In this document: positions 21,966 to 34,800 of the stretch, piece after piece
How positions within the stretch are numbered: the stretch's first letter is position 1
Layout: every line of letters begins with the position of its first letter
Assembly (NCBI GenBank): GCA_964036195.1
Contig: OZ038451.1
Span: forward strand, 1,178,001-1,242,000
Source of the DNA: Sphaerolaimus hirsutus
Taxonomy: Eukaryota; Nematoda; Chromadorea; Monhysterida; Sphaerolaimidae
Reading direction: 5' to 3'
Length of the DNA: 64,000 bases
The notes under the pieces: generated by a model
What the model was told of the DNA's origin: nothing
Seen by the model: the letters and a program-made list of their open reading frames with translations, nothing else
Database searches by the model: none
Made by a program: the position numbers and the translations under genes

Positions 21966-24900
21966 CCGCGGGGAAAAAATCGCAAAGGCACCTTTTCAAC
22001 GCCCTGCCATCATCTGCAGCCAGGCCATTTTGTTCCCGGTGTGCACCGATTTGCACGTTTTGACTGCTGTCGTCATCGCTGGAATCGGTCTCACTGGAAC
22101 TGCTAGAACTGGAACTATCGCTCGAACTGTCAGATTGCACCGAGTCTTGAATTTCAGGTGCCCGGTCGCATATGACCGCCATTTCTGGCCGCGCGCTCTG
22201 CCAAGTGGGGTTATCGACTCAGGAGTGGATTTATCGACCTTTTTTCTCGAGACAGCATTTATGCTCCCGGTTATTATGCACAATTTATGCACATATCGAC
22301 ATCTAGAAGTTGGCGTACCACATGGACTAACACATTTCTTGCCGTTTTTCCCATAAAAAATAGTGGACTTTTTGCTGGATACAGCATTAGAGCTACCGAC
22401 TGAACGCTGGAGATTTTTACAAATTGTTCCAAGTGTCAAAATTAAGTTACCTTCCGTCGACAAAATTCAGAAAATGGTGAAAAATGTGTGGGACCAATTC
22501 TAGATGCCTATCCGTGCTTACTCATTTTACGATCTTTTGGATTTTAAGTCGACGCGTCACTTGCAAACACACAAAAAGGCCAACCTTGAGTTTCTTATAC
22601 CAATGTTTGGAAAATCTCGGCCTCCCTTTGACAGTTTTCTGCCAAACTAAAGGCAAATTGACAGGCGAAGCGAAATTTTGAGTGACTGCTATGGTTGTGT
22701 CCAAATTGAGAACCACGTGCCACCAGCCGCCGGGGACAAACACTATTTCACCTGGATTTTGCACGCAGCTTATCTGAGAAATTTTTAAAAATAAAGGTTA
22801 AGTTGGGCATATAATGTATCGATATCACGACTTATATCGATACCCAAGGACGTAGACAGGGTCACATTCTACAAATATCAGATTGTAGTTCAAATTTCAA
22901 ACGGGATCCAGATCCCGAATCCCGTCAAATTTCGGGATTTTGTGGTCCCGATCCCGACCCCGAAACGTCAATCCCGATCCTGATCCAAAAAAAACGAATC
23001 ACGATCCCGATCCGGAAACTTTTGAATTCATTCCCAATTCATGCAAAGTAGAGGGGGTTGCGCCAAAACTCCCCCCCCCCAAGTTTCAGCTTCTGGCGCA
23101 TCCTATTTACAACTGGCGATAGAACGTCAGAAGTAAAATCAAAAATGGGGGGGCCGGACTTGATCGGGCAGGTATTTACAAAGGACTGCAAACACAAACA
23201 ACACCAACAAAAAAGTTAACACAGACTGGTTTCAAATCGTCCGGCCATTGACCACTCTCAATTCTCTTATTCACAGTTTGAAACCACACGACCGCCTCGG
23301 TATAATGTTTGCCTCCCTCCATTTTTGTAGGCTTCACCAAATCTCTGGGCGTCTCAGTGGGCAGAAAACACCACCTTTTGTGGCCAGAAATCAACGCGTT
23401 CCAGGCGGACGTGCCCAGCGGGTCGATGTGCACGCCCGTGCCAGACAGACGCGGCCCCATCACGAACCTGCGCAGTAGATTTGCGCTTGCGAGCATATTT
23501 TTGGGGCGCCATTTGAAACATAATTTGTCCATAAGGTAAATTTAATTGACCGAAATAATTGAACGATTTCGGCATAGGAACCGGGATAGGACGACAAAAT
23601 CCCGAAAATTCTCGGGATAACGAATCCCGTTTGAACCGTAGCGAGAAGTCGATAAGGCCACTTTTTACTGAAATTTTCATCATTATTTGTTCCTGTCCAA
23701 ATGCACTATGTTGAAAAGCCACTGCTGCCATATGTTGACAACAGAGGCAGAAAATTTGACACTTAGACTCAACATTTGGAACTTGATGATATGTAAAAAC
23801 ATCAGACGCACCCATCAGAAACAAAAAACACTGACGGATCCCATCAGACTGAGAATTGGAAATGTAACTTAAAACAGCAATATCTCAAAATGTTTTTGTA
23901 CTGATAGACTTCTAGAAGTAGACAATTGAGGCGTCCAATTCTAAAAGTCGACAAGTCCAAAATATGAAAATTTCGTGTTTGGCCCGAAAACGTCATTTGG
24001 GGCTACTCCCGCGCATTCATTATTTTCCGTAAATTTTTCGACCACACATGACCCCTATGCGATAGTGTCAAATTTGACATTTTTGGAAAAAATGGCACAA
24101 ATTTGAGCAAAAATTTGGTTCACATTCTTTTGGGCTTCCGCAACTCCACCTTACGCAGCTTCTTTTGCTAGGAAAAAGCAAGAAATGTGATTGGAATTGG
24201 GCTTGAAACTTAAAAGGCGATTTACTCAAAATGGCATTTTGTGGACTTGTCGACTTTTAGAATAAGACGCCTCAATTGCATTTCAATTCAAGCTTCAATT
24301 GGAATTCAAGAGTCGACCAAACCATCTATAAGGGGGTCTGCGCTGGTCATCCGCGTAACCAAACAGGTCATCCGAAAAGAACTCTGGCACCGTGTAATCA
24401 TCGAGTAGCTTTTTCACTTTCTTCCGCTGTAAAAACGGATAAAATAAAATAAAAGGCTGCAGAGAAAAGAAGACGTTTTCACTGCATTGCACAAATGTGG
24501 ACCTTTTTCGGTGGCGTCTGTGTCAGCTCATACTGCTAAGTGCCACCCCCCTGGAGACCCCTGTACTGGCAAATGTTAGTGCGTGCGCGAGCCCGAGCAT
24601 TTTCACATCGGGATATGTAAAATCGTTACTCTGCAATTGACGGCTAGTTTAGTGGTGGGGGGAGGGGGGGTTGGGGGGATACAGTTTATAAATTTTTTAA
24701 GTGTAAAGGTAGAAAAGGTAGAAAAACATATATATAGCGGACTAGAAGTGTGAAAAATAGCTAAAATAGGCACAACATATATGCAGATTTTTACCAAAAA
24801 TAGCTGAAAATGGTAAATAAGGCACATTAACTGGTAATTTTGAAGGTGATTAAATAGGGATGAATAGGGTTGGAAAAAAAACGTTTTTTTTAACTCGATG

Positions 24901-27900
24901 TTTTTTTTTAAAAAAAAACGTTTTTTTTTTTTTAAAACGTTTTTTTTTAAAAGCTCCCAGATATGACCTAGTGTCAACATATATAGGTATATCAGACACT
25001 GGCAATACTCTGTGATGTTAAATATGACCATATAATGGCTGTGGAGCCATGGGATAGCATTATAAGTGGTGATTTGTGTCAAAAATATCCATTTTTCGTC
25101 GACATATCGTTCGTATATCGCCTTATAGTCGAATGTTCGTGACTTCAGGTAAAGTTTGGCACGGAATGGTGATCAAACAAGGTTATAAAAGGAGGTTGTT
25201 ACTTTGGGAGTGAAGTTACACACTGTGGAGGTACATGGAAGCACATTACCTCAATATTATATATTACAGCAACATATGTCGGCTTATTCACCCATGGTAG
25301 CACATAGAAATGGATGTTTTGATACTAAAAATGCAACAAAACCAATGAAAACAACCACCAATGTCAATTTGTGTGTGAAATTGCGCGCTTGCGCGCAAAA
25401 ATTTTGCAAAATACCTAGTGCTTAGTACTAAAAATTTTGGCTGATGTTTTTTTTTAAAAAAAAACATTTCGGACGTCATGTTTTTTTTTTAAAAAAAACG
25501 TTTTTTTTTTAAAAAAACGTTTAAAAAAAAACATCGGCCAACCCTAGGGATGAATAATAGCGATTTTGTGCAAAAATTGGATGTAAAATTTCTCAAAATC
25601 CGCTCCAGATGGTCGATTTGAGGGGGTAGGAATATAGTAGCCAAAAAATTGCCTCGGGATAGATAGCTGGAGCGCTGGGGATTACCCACCACCCACACCA
25701 CCACTGAATGCTACTTATAACCATATAACGGACATGGTGCCATGGGTAGGGTTCAAACGGGATTGACTTTTCGGGATCGGGATTCACTTTTTGAGATTTC
25801 GGGATCGGGATCGGGATTGGGGTTTCGGGATCGGGATTGGTTTTTTGAGATTTCGGGATCGGGATCGGGATCGGGATTGGCCGGGATTGGGGTCACGGGA
25901 TCGAAATTGGGATAGGCATTTTTCCGGGATCGGGATTGGGTTCTAGGGATAGATATTTTGGCCATTTTTCTGGCATTCACAGTAGTTCATAACGGTCTCA
26001 AAACACTGTTGGATGCCAGAAAAGTGGCATAAAATTGACGCTGGGGGTTTGCATCCAGTTTTTTTGCATGCAAAAACGCCATTATTTCACTTTTGATAAT
26101 TTCCACTAATTTTTCCGGGATCGGGATCCCGGACTTGGGAGTTTCTCGGGATCGGGATCGGGATTTGAAAACTTTCGGGATCGGGATCGGGATTGCTATT
26201 TTTGAGATTTCGGGATCGGGATCGGGATTGGGGTTTCGGGATCGGGATCGGGACTGGTAAATCCCGAAATTTCACGGGATCCGGGATCGGGATCCCGTTT
26301 GAACCCTAGCCATGGGATAACCTTTAAGCAAATATTTCTGCCAAAATATCTATTTTTTGTAAATACGCACTGTGCAGTTTTGATTTTGCATATTTGTATT
26401 TTTATGTGCAAACGCACGAGCTCGCTTAAGCACTTTATGAGACAGAATTCAAATCGACCAACCTCCCCGAAACTACTATCGAATATATATAGCGGGGAAT
26501 CGTCGTTCGTGTGCTTGATGTAATCCACAAAATATTTCATTTTCAATCGCACAGAGTAGCCATCGTCATCTTCGCCGCATTTGAATTTTTGATTGCGATA
26601 TTTTTTCGCCAATTTCTGTGTGTGGCAAAAATATGTTGCAAATTGTTGAGTGCAAAGTTCCTCCGACACAAAAGGACCAAAATATTTGATGATTTTGGCG
26701 GTTTTTCATATCATTTCATATTTCAAGGTAAAAGTTATATTGTTATTCTTTCAAATATTTCGTTATTACTATGGAATACTTAATGGTAGGAGTATTATCG
26801 GTAGGGAGTAATGGCGGATTGAAAAAGAATCCATGCCAATTCCCTATTTTCGATCCTAATCTGAACCCGCAAAAATCACGCTTCAATGATTCTTCAATAG
26901 GACTGGCAAATGAAAATATTTTCAGCCCCAGCAGATGGAGCTTCGTTTCTTTACCTTTGGAGCTGACTTTGGTTGGATGCCCCAAAAATCATGAAACATA
27001 TTTTTTACAGGTTCAGAGTCTTCAGAGTGACTACCTCAACATATTTGGGGAACTCACTCTGACCATGTTGTACTGAACCCGCAAGAAATATGTTTCAATG
27101 ATTTTTGGTTATCATTGAAATTTTTGACAAAGTGTGGCCTTTACAAATGAAGGCTGATGATTATATATTTTTGAGGGTGGGTAATGGGTGTGGTTTGTTG
27201 GGCCATAGAACCACGCCATGGTCGCTGAGGCCCTGAAAATGGTGAAACATTTTTTGGGTAAGGTTTCCAATTTTAGTGCATTCATTGCCCCCAAAAATTG
27301 TGAAACATAATTTTTGCGGGTTCAGTTTGGCCCCATATTCAACCTAAAAATCTTTTGATGTCCCTAAAAATGCCTGGAGTACCTCTAACCCCAAACCCGC
27401 AAAATTGATGTTTCATCAGTTCTTGAAACATATTTTCTAAGGGTGGCTGTATTTCAGTGGAATCTACAACAGACCACTGAAATAGTCAAGTGCAACTGTT
27501 GGAGCACAACTTGCTTGCTCCAACAGTTGCTTGGCATTGCGTCTTTTAAAGGCGTACTACTGGTGATCCAGCTCCCTACTTAATTACGAAATTTATCAGA
27601 TATCAGGTATACTTCACTGCATTTTCTCACAAATACGGACTATTCTCCTCGAAATATGAAACTTAAACACAGAAACTTGGTAGCAGAACGCAAAACGATA
27701 GGAAAATATCTAAGAGCTGAAAATGATGAAGAGTTATCCCTCAAAGATAGCCCAAAGATAGCAGGTCAATGTCGTAATTTCAAATGGAATTTTGAAGAAA
27801 AAATGAAAATGATGTAGTCAAGTGTAAACATTGGAAAAGTGCACTGACGCGAACAGTCCACTTGTCATTTGCAGGCCACTTGTCAGTGAGCCCAGTCAAC

Positions 27901-28656
27901 ACCACGGGTACCCGGGGAATTTCGAATCTCTGTCGGAACTCAGCCACACTCAGTCGTGACCCATCAACCCTTTGAATATTGTCAACAACGAGTTTTGGAC
28001 TCAAATCGACCTTTTCGTCCAAGTGCAGCGTGTCCCAGCCGTGATGTTTCAGTTCTGTAAATTGTGCCACATTTGTTAGCTTTGTGAATGCATATCTGTC
28101 ATTATCAATATCTTATAATTATCATTAGGATTCAAACGATATATCGTATCGAATATCGGATATCGACCATTTTTTAATATCGAATATCGATATCGTAAAT
28201 TTTGAAAAAATATCGAATATCGACCTTTTTTTTCTCGATATATCGAACCTGTATTGTGTCCCTAAATGAAGTTAGTATTTTCATTTTGAGATATTTATGA
28301 TTGATCTGATGTGCTTATAGTATTGTATTTGATGAGTAAAAGTACAGTATTTATAATGTCATTTTTGTTGGAGTGCTAAATTTGAAGCCAGAAAATGCTG
28401 ATATGCTATTTTTTGCAACATGCCATTACAGACGATTACCAGACGATACACGGACGCTCTAAGCATCAATTAGACCTAGTGGTCTACAAATCGTCAGATA
28501 AAATTATCAAATGCACACATCTGGCAAGTGGCCAAAACACTAAAATCCACCGATGACAATCACAATTAGGAAAAACCAAAGCAAAAATGGAACACAGTAA
28601 CCTGGTCTCGCTTTGTCTTTAGCATCCTTGATTTTTCTCACCGCACGTCGATCCAT
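21952..28656 (-). CDS. JMJD6: JMJD6, Fe(II)/2-oxoglutarate-dependent lysyl hydroxylase, complete in seven exons
   Basis: JMJD6 is a nuclear JmjC oxygenase that hydroxylates lysines of splicing factors. Exons (5' to 3'): 28602-28656, 27849-28054, 26463-26615, 24323-24426, 23227-23467, 22585-22773, 21952-22197. All junctions are GT-AG and phases agree, giving 397 residues against about 403 in the human protein. The start [18 protein letters not shown] matches the basic N terminus. Catalytic residues are visible: H186 and D188 in [17 protein letters not shown], and H272 in [15 protein letters not shown]. Also diagnostic are [24 protein letters not shown] and RRPPYRWF. The last exon has the typical poly-Ser tract (residues about 338-360). 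The final codons and stop lie in a transposon end (21471-21965), so the native C terminus may differ slightly. Introns are rich in repeats but none is a CWG element. Confidence 0.96.
24865..25546. mobile_element. hAT-type element with aaaacgtttt blocks, JMJD6 intron 3
   Basis: Ends TAGGGTTGG and GGCCAACCCTA, with the exact 8-bp duplication gggatgaa at 24857-24864 and 25547-25554. Very similar to 18178-18806. Confidence 0.94.
25747..26308. mobile_element. GGGATC-array hAT-type element, JMJD6 intron 3
   Basis: Ends TAGGGTTCAAACGGGAT and ATCCCGTTTGAACCCTA, with the exact 8-bp duplication gccatggg at 25739-25746 and 26309-26316. The ends are shared with the ATATCG family, but the arrays are cgggatcgggatt. 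Confidence 0.94.
26616..27848. other. JMJD6 intron 2
   Basis: No mobile element with clear ends. The phrase gaaacata..tttttgcgggttcag recurs around 26990, 27075, 27300 and 27420 in variant form, suggesting an old repeat. Open frames at 26771-27076 are not supported by splice context. Confidence 0.4.
28126..28430. mobile_element. 5'-half of an ATATCG-array element, JMJD6 intron 1
   Basis: Begins taggattcaaacgatatatcg and continues into the shared core, but stops near 28430 without the right terminus: a truncated copy. Confidence 0.75.
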
Positions 28657-30055
28657 AAACAAGCAAAAGAAATTCAAGAAACGAATGTGAACCTGTAGCC
28701 GAAAAGATTCGAATATTTCTTTTTTTTGTTGCTACCGGTACATAAGTTCATGTCAAGTTACATTTATATTGTAGTGTCTGACGGATACATGCCGAAAACG
28801 TTCCATATTGTAAACGTACTTATTTAGCGTTAAAATATTGAGAAAACTATCTATGTGAACGACCTTCGCTGCTTTTTTTCGAATTTTCCGCTCATTTGAA
28901 AAATTTTTGAGTTATTTCAGTGGTATCGTTGATGTTTATGTATGATGTTAGTTCATGATGTCATAGTGTCTTACCAGAAACTTATATTTGGAAAAAACAA
29001 TCACATCAAATTTTTGTAACTATTGATTATACTTTTTGCACGTTTGCCAGTGGTTGAACATTCTTTAAAATATGTTTGTGAATATAAAACGTCCACTTCT
29101 ACTTAAAGTGAATTATTTCAGATAATATTTGTTTTTTTGTTGATGCATAATTCGGTCATTTGCCGGAAGTTTGACGTTCGCGTCCGATACAATAGAAAGA
29201 AAAGGAAAAGTCCCTGTATGATGACTTGGGAACTTGCCAAGAGGTATAGACATCGCTATAGATATATATGGAATAGGTATATAATCATGTATAGAGACGA
29301 AAATAGCGATTATAATGCAAGATGATTAGCAAAATTGAGCACATATTACACATTTTGAGCATAAAATTGGGGAAAAATCGCTCAGACTTATACGTAGGTC
29401 TAAAGGACTAAGAGTCTAATGACTAAAGCACAAGTCATCATACGTGACCCGATCCAAACGGGTGGTAAATTTGCATACAATAAATACGTTGTTTGCGCTC
29501 TCTTTTCGTTGTGTGGCTGTGTAAGCGATCTAGTTTATCTCCAAATTAGGTATTGTATACTTTATTAGCGCCGCGACAGTCGTTATCAGTCAACTGGATG
29601 AATTTTCACTCGTTTGGATCGACTGCAAAGCATTATTTTTGCCCCGTTAACTTATTTCAACAAATGAACATAATCGATGCATTACTGTTAATTTTAGCAT
29701 GTGTGAAAAGGATATTTTAGTTGACGACCGATTGAATGTCAACTAGAGTTTACATAGACAATGAGTTGTCAGATGCGCAAAAGTCAACTCCGCTTGAAGC
29801 AACCTTTACGTGTATACCTAATATTGTGTGCACTGTGGAACAATATCATGTGTAGATTAGTAGATTGCATCAATAGTTCTCAACAACATGCTTATTTTCA
29901 TACCCACTGCACTCGCATCACTTAGTGAATTATTTTAAAAAAATACTTAAAATACAATTTTCTCCAAATAGATTTTTTGGATTCTCAACATATAGTTGTA
30001 AATAGTGTTAAAAGCGCCATGGCGTTATGTTGCTGTGGCGGCATTGGCGCTTGGC
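28657..30055. other. intergenic stretch upstream of JMJD6
   Basis: 1.4 kb, AT-rich, largely free of recognised element ends, with a few gttgac words at 29720-29790. It should hold the JMJD6 promoter; no core promoter motif stands out. Confidence 0.4.
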
Positions 30056-30063
30056 GCTAGAAC

Positions 30064-30387
30064 CAGGGATGTAGCCAGGATTTTTGAGCGGGGGGGGGGC
30101 GATTGTATACAGTAAACGGGGGGGGCGGCGCCCCCCCCCTAAAATTTGACCGCTGTGGTAAAGGAATGGCACCTTGGAGCCAGCCCCATTCGTAGGCGCG
30201 ATGCCATGGCACCATGGCGTTGGCATTGGCACCAAATAGTGCTGTACTTGTATGTATTTTACATATTTACATATACAGAGACGGGGGCACATTTTGAGTG
30301 ATTTTTTGGTCCTAAACCACATGTATGACTAAAATATACTGTGCGACGCCGAAAGGCGGCCGCCCCCCCCCCCTGGCTACGTCCTTG
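30064..30387. mobile_element. hAT-type MITE, CAGGGATGTAGCC ends
   Basis: Same family as 4678-5152. Flanks gctagaac and gctagcat share the first five of eight bases, a decayed duplication. Confidence 0.8.
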
Positions 30388-30889
30388 GCTAGCATCAATG
30401 CTAAGAGCGCCATGACGCTTCTGTCGCCTGGCGCCATTTTGCTCTGGCGCCATTGGCGCTTGGCGCTGAGGGTAGGAAAATCGTCATGGCGCTTGACGCT
30501 AAGGTCTTGACACTCTTTACATCACTGGATGTAAATGTCTCATACCAATTCTCGTTACACAGTTGCCTCATGCAGGCTTGCCTTGCTCCATACATCTGAT
30601 GAATTCATGTACAGTACATTGTAAGTTGTAACAATGATCTGTTTAAACATAAGTCAATAACATATTTACATTTCATCCTTTTTGATATTCCTTGGCTCCT
30701 CAGTTTTTCATGCATTAAAAAATGACTATCTGCATTATGTAAATTTTTAGAACAATACACTTGTTATTTCTTTGTCTTCACAAAATACGTCAAGTCACTA
30801 TTATTACTTACAATATGGCTTTGGTATGCATTATGTGACTATTCATCAAAATTTGGTAACGTAACATTCTGTACACATCGTGCAGTCCG
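30388..30889. other. gene-free stretch
   Basis: 30390-30520 has ggcgccattggcgc-type words (degenerate). The remainder is AT-rich with no recognised feature. Confidence 0.35.
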
Positions 30890-31638
30890 TAGGGTTCAAA
30901 CGATATGACTTTTCGATATCGATATTCGATACTTTTTTCTGAAACTCGATATTCGATATCGATACGATATGGAACCTCGATATCGATAATCGATATTGAA
31001 AAATGGTCGATTTTCGATATTCGATATTTCGATATTTTCGATATTCGATATTGCGATATGCGTTTGGTATAGCAAGGCATATTTCAAGTGGCATATTGTA
31101 TTTTCATGTGGTTGCACACATGTTTAATCATCTCTTTACTGACATTTTGAATGGTACAAGTGATTTTAACAAGCTTTACATCACTCAATGGTAGAAAATA
31201 GAAGAAAAACATGATGAATCAAAGTGTATCAGACAAATAACAATTGGTAGATATTACAGTTCATCCTTAAAACCTAATTGCTTAAGGGCATGTTGCAAAA
31301 AAGTATATCAGCGTTTTCTGGCTTCAAACTTAGCACTCCAACAACAATGACATTATAAATACTGTACTTTTACTCATCAAATACAATACTATAAGCACAT
31401 CAGATCAACCATAAACATCTCAAAATGAAAATGAAAAGTAAATTTGGGGACACAATACAGGTTCGATATATCGAAAAAATGGTCGATATTCAATATCGAT
31501 ATTCGATATTTTTTCAAAATTTTCGATATCGATATTCGATATTCGATATTAAAAAGTGGTCGATATCCAATATTCGATATTCGATATTAAAAAGTGGTCG
31601 ATATCCAATATTCGATACGATATATTGTTTGAACCCTA
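30890..31638. mobile_element. ATATCG-array hAT-type element, inverted relative to 10339-11092
   Basis: Exact 8-bp duplication gcagtccg at 30882-30889 and 31639-31646. Same core as 10339-11092, read in reverse. Confidence 0.93.
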
Positions 31639-31845
31639 GCAGTCCGGCCAGTAAATTCTAGCGTTTTCTCTATTCTTTTCTCTCTAGAGACATTCTGCTC
31701 CAAATGCTACGACTTCCATATTTATACATCCTCAAGCATCTATTTCCACGAATATACCCTCAAAATGAAAACATCTATGAATTAAAACAATACAGAACAA
31801 AATGCACATTTACGCTACAATCTCAGATTAAAACAAATCTGAACG

Positions 31846-34800
31846 ATGGAAAGCGTCTCTAATGAAGATTCATCAATTGCAGAATGGATTTTGTTGGACC
31901 AATTTCAGTCTGGTGTCGCTCCCAGATCCTGTAAAATGCCCTGTAAAACTTAAACTGCTATGTGTCAAGCCTGTTGTCAAGTGTCTGAAGTGATGTAAAC
32001 AGCGGACACGCCAGGTCCGCCACCCACTTTCTGAGTCGGTGCCGGACTCCATATCATCAGCTGTAGTGGGGGGATTTATTCGAAATTTTGAGGTTATATA
32101 CTCGACATCCCCCCACTACTTTATACGGGCTGGGGGAGGTCGGCGACCCACCTGAATGGGCCCCCACACACTGGATGTCAACTGAATTCGTGTCAACTAA
32201 ATGTAAACTGAATTTAAGTGATACTGTGATTTCAACTTATCTATCTGATAGAGCATAGTAAATTTTACATCATGACACTTTCATTTTCATTGTTGCTGTT
32301 AAGTGTGATGCTTTTTACAAACTTCTTGTTTTATTCAATTGACACTGAGTTGACGCGAATTTGCGATGTCAACTAGTGTGTGTGGGCCCAATGTGGGCCG
32401 CCGTATACATGAATATTCGTTTTGAAAAAACGGCTGAGTGAGGTCAGCCACCCATGTTTTTTTTCCAATATAACGGGCTGCCAAACTAAAACTGTTGGGG
32501 TGAATTGATCGAAATTTTGAGGGGGTGTACACGACGCTCCCTACTACTTTTCACGGAAGGTTGAACCCCCCTGGCAACCCCCCTGAGAGTGGACCGCTGA
32601 AAAATTTACTCATATTTTCGAAAATTCACTGTCCAGGTATGGCACTGGACAGCAAAAATAAAAATTACATTAGAATATCCCCTAGAGGACAATGTATACC
32701 ACTGTAAAAAGTGTGTATTGAAAAACAAATTTTAAAACCACAATTTAATATGGTAATTGTGTATCTTTGACACCAATACACAAGTTCCTAATCAAATTTC
32801 GATTTTAAGTCAAATTTTAATACACTTTTAAAGCTGGTTTACGATGTCCTCTAGGAGATGATTCAAGGTAAAAATTCGCTTAAACAACATTGCCCCAAAA
32901 ATGAACCATAGTGGAGTTTCAATGGGGGTCACTGTAATGATGTCATCAATGACATCATTCCAGGAACAAAATTCACCTCGTGGGACAGCTTTTGTGTTGA
33001 CCCCCATCAAATCTCCTCCATGGTTGATTTTGGGGCAATGTTGTTTACACAATATTTAACCTTTAATCATCTCCTAGAGGACATCGTAAAGCAGCCTTTA
33101 AAGTGTGTATTAATTGGATCTTGTGTATAGGTGTCGAAGATACACAAGTACCAGATAAAATTTTGGTTTTAAAATTTGTTTTTTAATACACACTTTTTAC
33201 AGCAGTATACATTGTCCTCTAAGGGACTTTCTAATGTAACTTTTATTTTTGCTGTCCTGTGCCAAACCTGGACAGTGAATTTTCAAAAATATGAGTTTAT
33301 TTTCCAGCGGCCACTCTCAGGGGGGTCGCCAGGGGGCTCAACCTTCCGTGAAAAGTAGTGGGGGTTGTCGTGTACACCCCCTCAAAATTTCGATCAATTC
33401 CCCCCAACAGTTTTAGTTTGGGAGCCCGTTATATTGACCAAAAAAATCGGGTGGCGGACCTCGCTCGGACAGCCGTTGTTTCAAAAAGAATATTCATGTA
33501 TACGACGGCCCACATTCAGGTGGGTCGCCGACCTCCCCCAGCCCGTATAAAGTAGTGGGGGATGTTGAGTATATAACCTCAGAATTTCGAATAAATCCCC
33601 ACACTACAGCTGATGATATGGTGTCCGGCACATATTTATTCAGAAAGTAGGTGGTGGACCTGGCGTGTCCGCTGTTTAGAATGCCCTGTAAAATGGCAAA
33701 AATACTGTTTCCTCGAAATACCCCCAGGGGTTTATTTCTTCAGAGTGCGAATTTTGAGGGGGTTAAATGAGGGGGGGTTCATTGTTTCGCCAGAAATTTT
33801 TTGAAATCCCAGTACTAAATTGTTGTTTGTAGCGTACACAGACGTCGAAAAAAGCAACAAAAACCGCCATGTATAAGACTCTATAAACTTATAGTACATA
33901 GACGGTGTAAACCCTGTTCTAACATAACACAGTCATTGCTTTTAACGTGTGTTCTGCGTTCCCGGATCAAAAACCGTAGTTTTTGTCATTAACGTTCTCC
34001 ATACTTTAAATTTGGGGGGCGTGTATTTCGAGAGGGGTTTATAAATTCATAGTATCCATTTTGAGGGGGGTATTTCGAGGAAATACGGTATTTGGCATTT
34101 TGCAGTTAACTCTGACTTTTGACACTTTGCATGACATTTTACATTTTTCAGTACATTCTACAGGGTCTGGGAGTGCCCCCTGGTGATGATGTGGGTATGA
34201 ATGAACCGAGTTGTAGCAATGCAGAAAAGAAGCCCGATTTTTCTGTTGACATTTTGTTAATGGCAAAGTGCCAAAAATTTGATTCTGCGCTGTCAAAAAT
34301 TATCACCGATGATTTGCCCAGGTGCCAATTTCCCAAGTGCACACGTAACAAGAATTGTTAATTGATAAGTCAAGCTATAAGTGGAAATGCAAGTGACAAG
34401 TATTTTCATATTGAAAGACACGCTCCATCATGATGTCAACATTAATGAAATCAAATCTGTTTAAAAAAGGGAAAATATAAGCAAAATACTTTTGTCACTT
34501 GTAGGAGACACCGCCCCTTTATTTTTGAAATATTTTTAGTTGAAAATGTAATTATGCATAAGTATTCTGCTCACGCGTTATCGACTTGGAAAAACAAACC
34601 TAGACTAGAAATTTGGATGATAGAAACATTGGAATTTGGACGCATACTTGCGTCAGCTGTGTATACTTACATATTAATTCCCTTCCCCTCAAATTATGCC
34701 TCTGTAATAGCGGAATATAAACACCTTCCCGGACAAGTTAACCACCCATTTTGTTATTCCACTGCAAATGCAATATCACCGTCCATGGGGGTGTTATAAG

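Larger units (their letters stand above)
31913..34179 (+). mobile_element. CWG-targeting TIR element, family 1 type, with nested insertions (intron 1)
   Basis: Left end GTGTCGCTCCCAGATCCTGTA, right end CAGGGTCTGGGAGTGCCCC, flanked by CTG at 31910-31912 and 34180-34182. Nested inside are the palindrome 31998-33676 and the short element 33703-34090. The element's own sequence is only about 200 bases. Confidence 0.8.

Noticed and set aside
25593..26308. Long open frames of alternating Pro/Ile or Ser/Arg
   Set aside because: They are translations of cgggatc arrays in a transposable element, open in several frames on both strands, without gene context.
26771..27076. 101-codon plus-strand frame in JMJD6 intron 2
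   Set aside because: Contains phrases repeated nearby, has no splice partners and lies antisense inside a well-supported intron.
34119..34361. Exon 2 of the five-exon gene read through to the TAA at 34361
   Set aside because: Codons after 34321 lie in the family 2 element; splicing at CAG|GTGCC joins in phase to 36285. The read-through form could still exist as an isoform.
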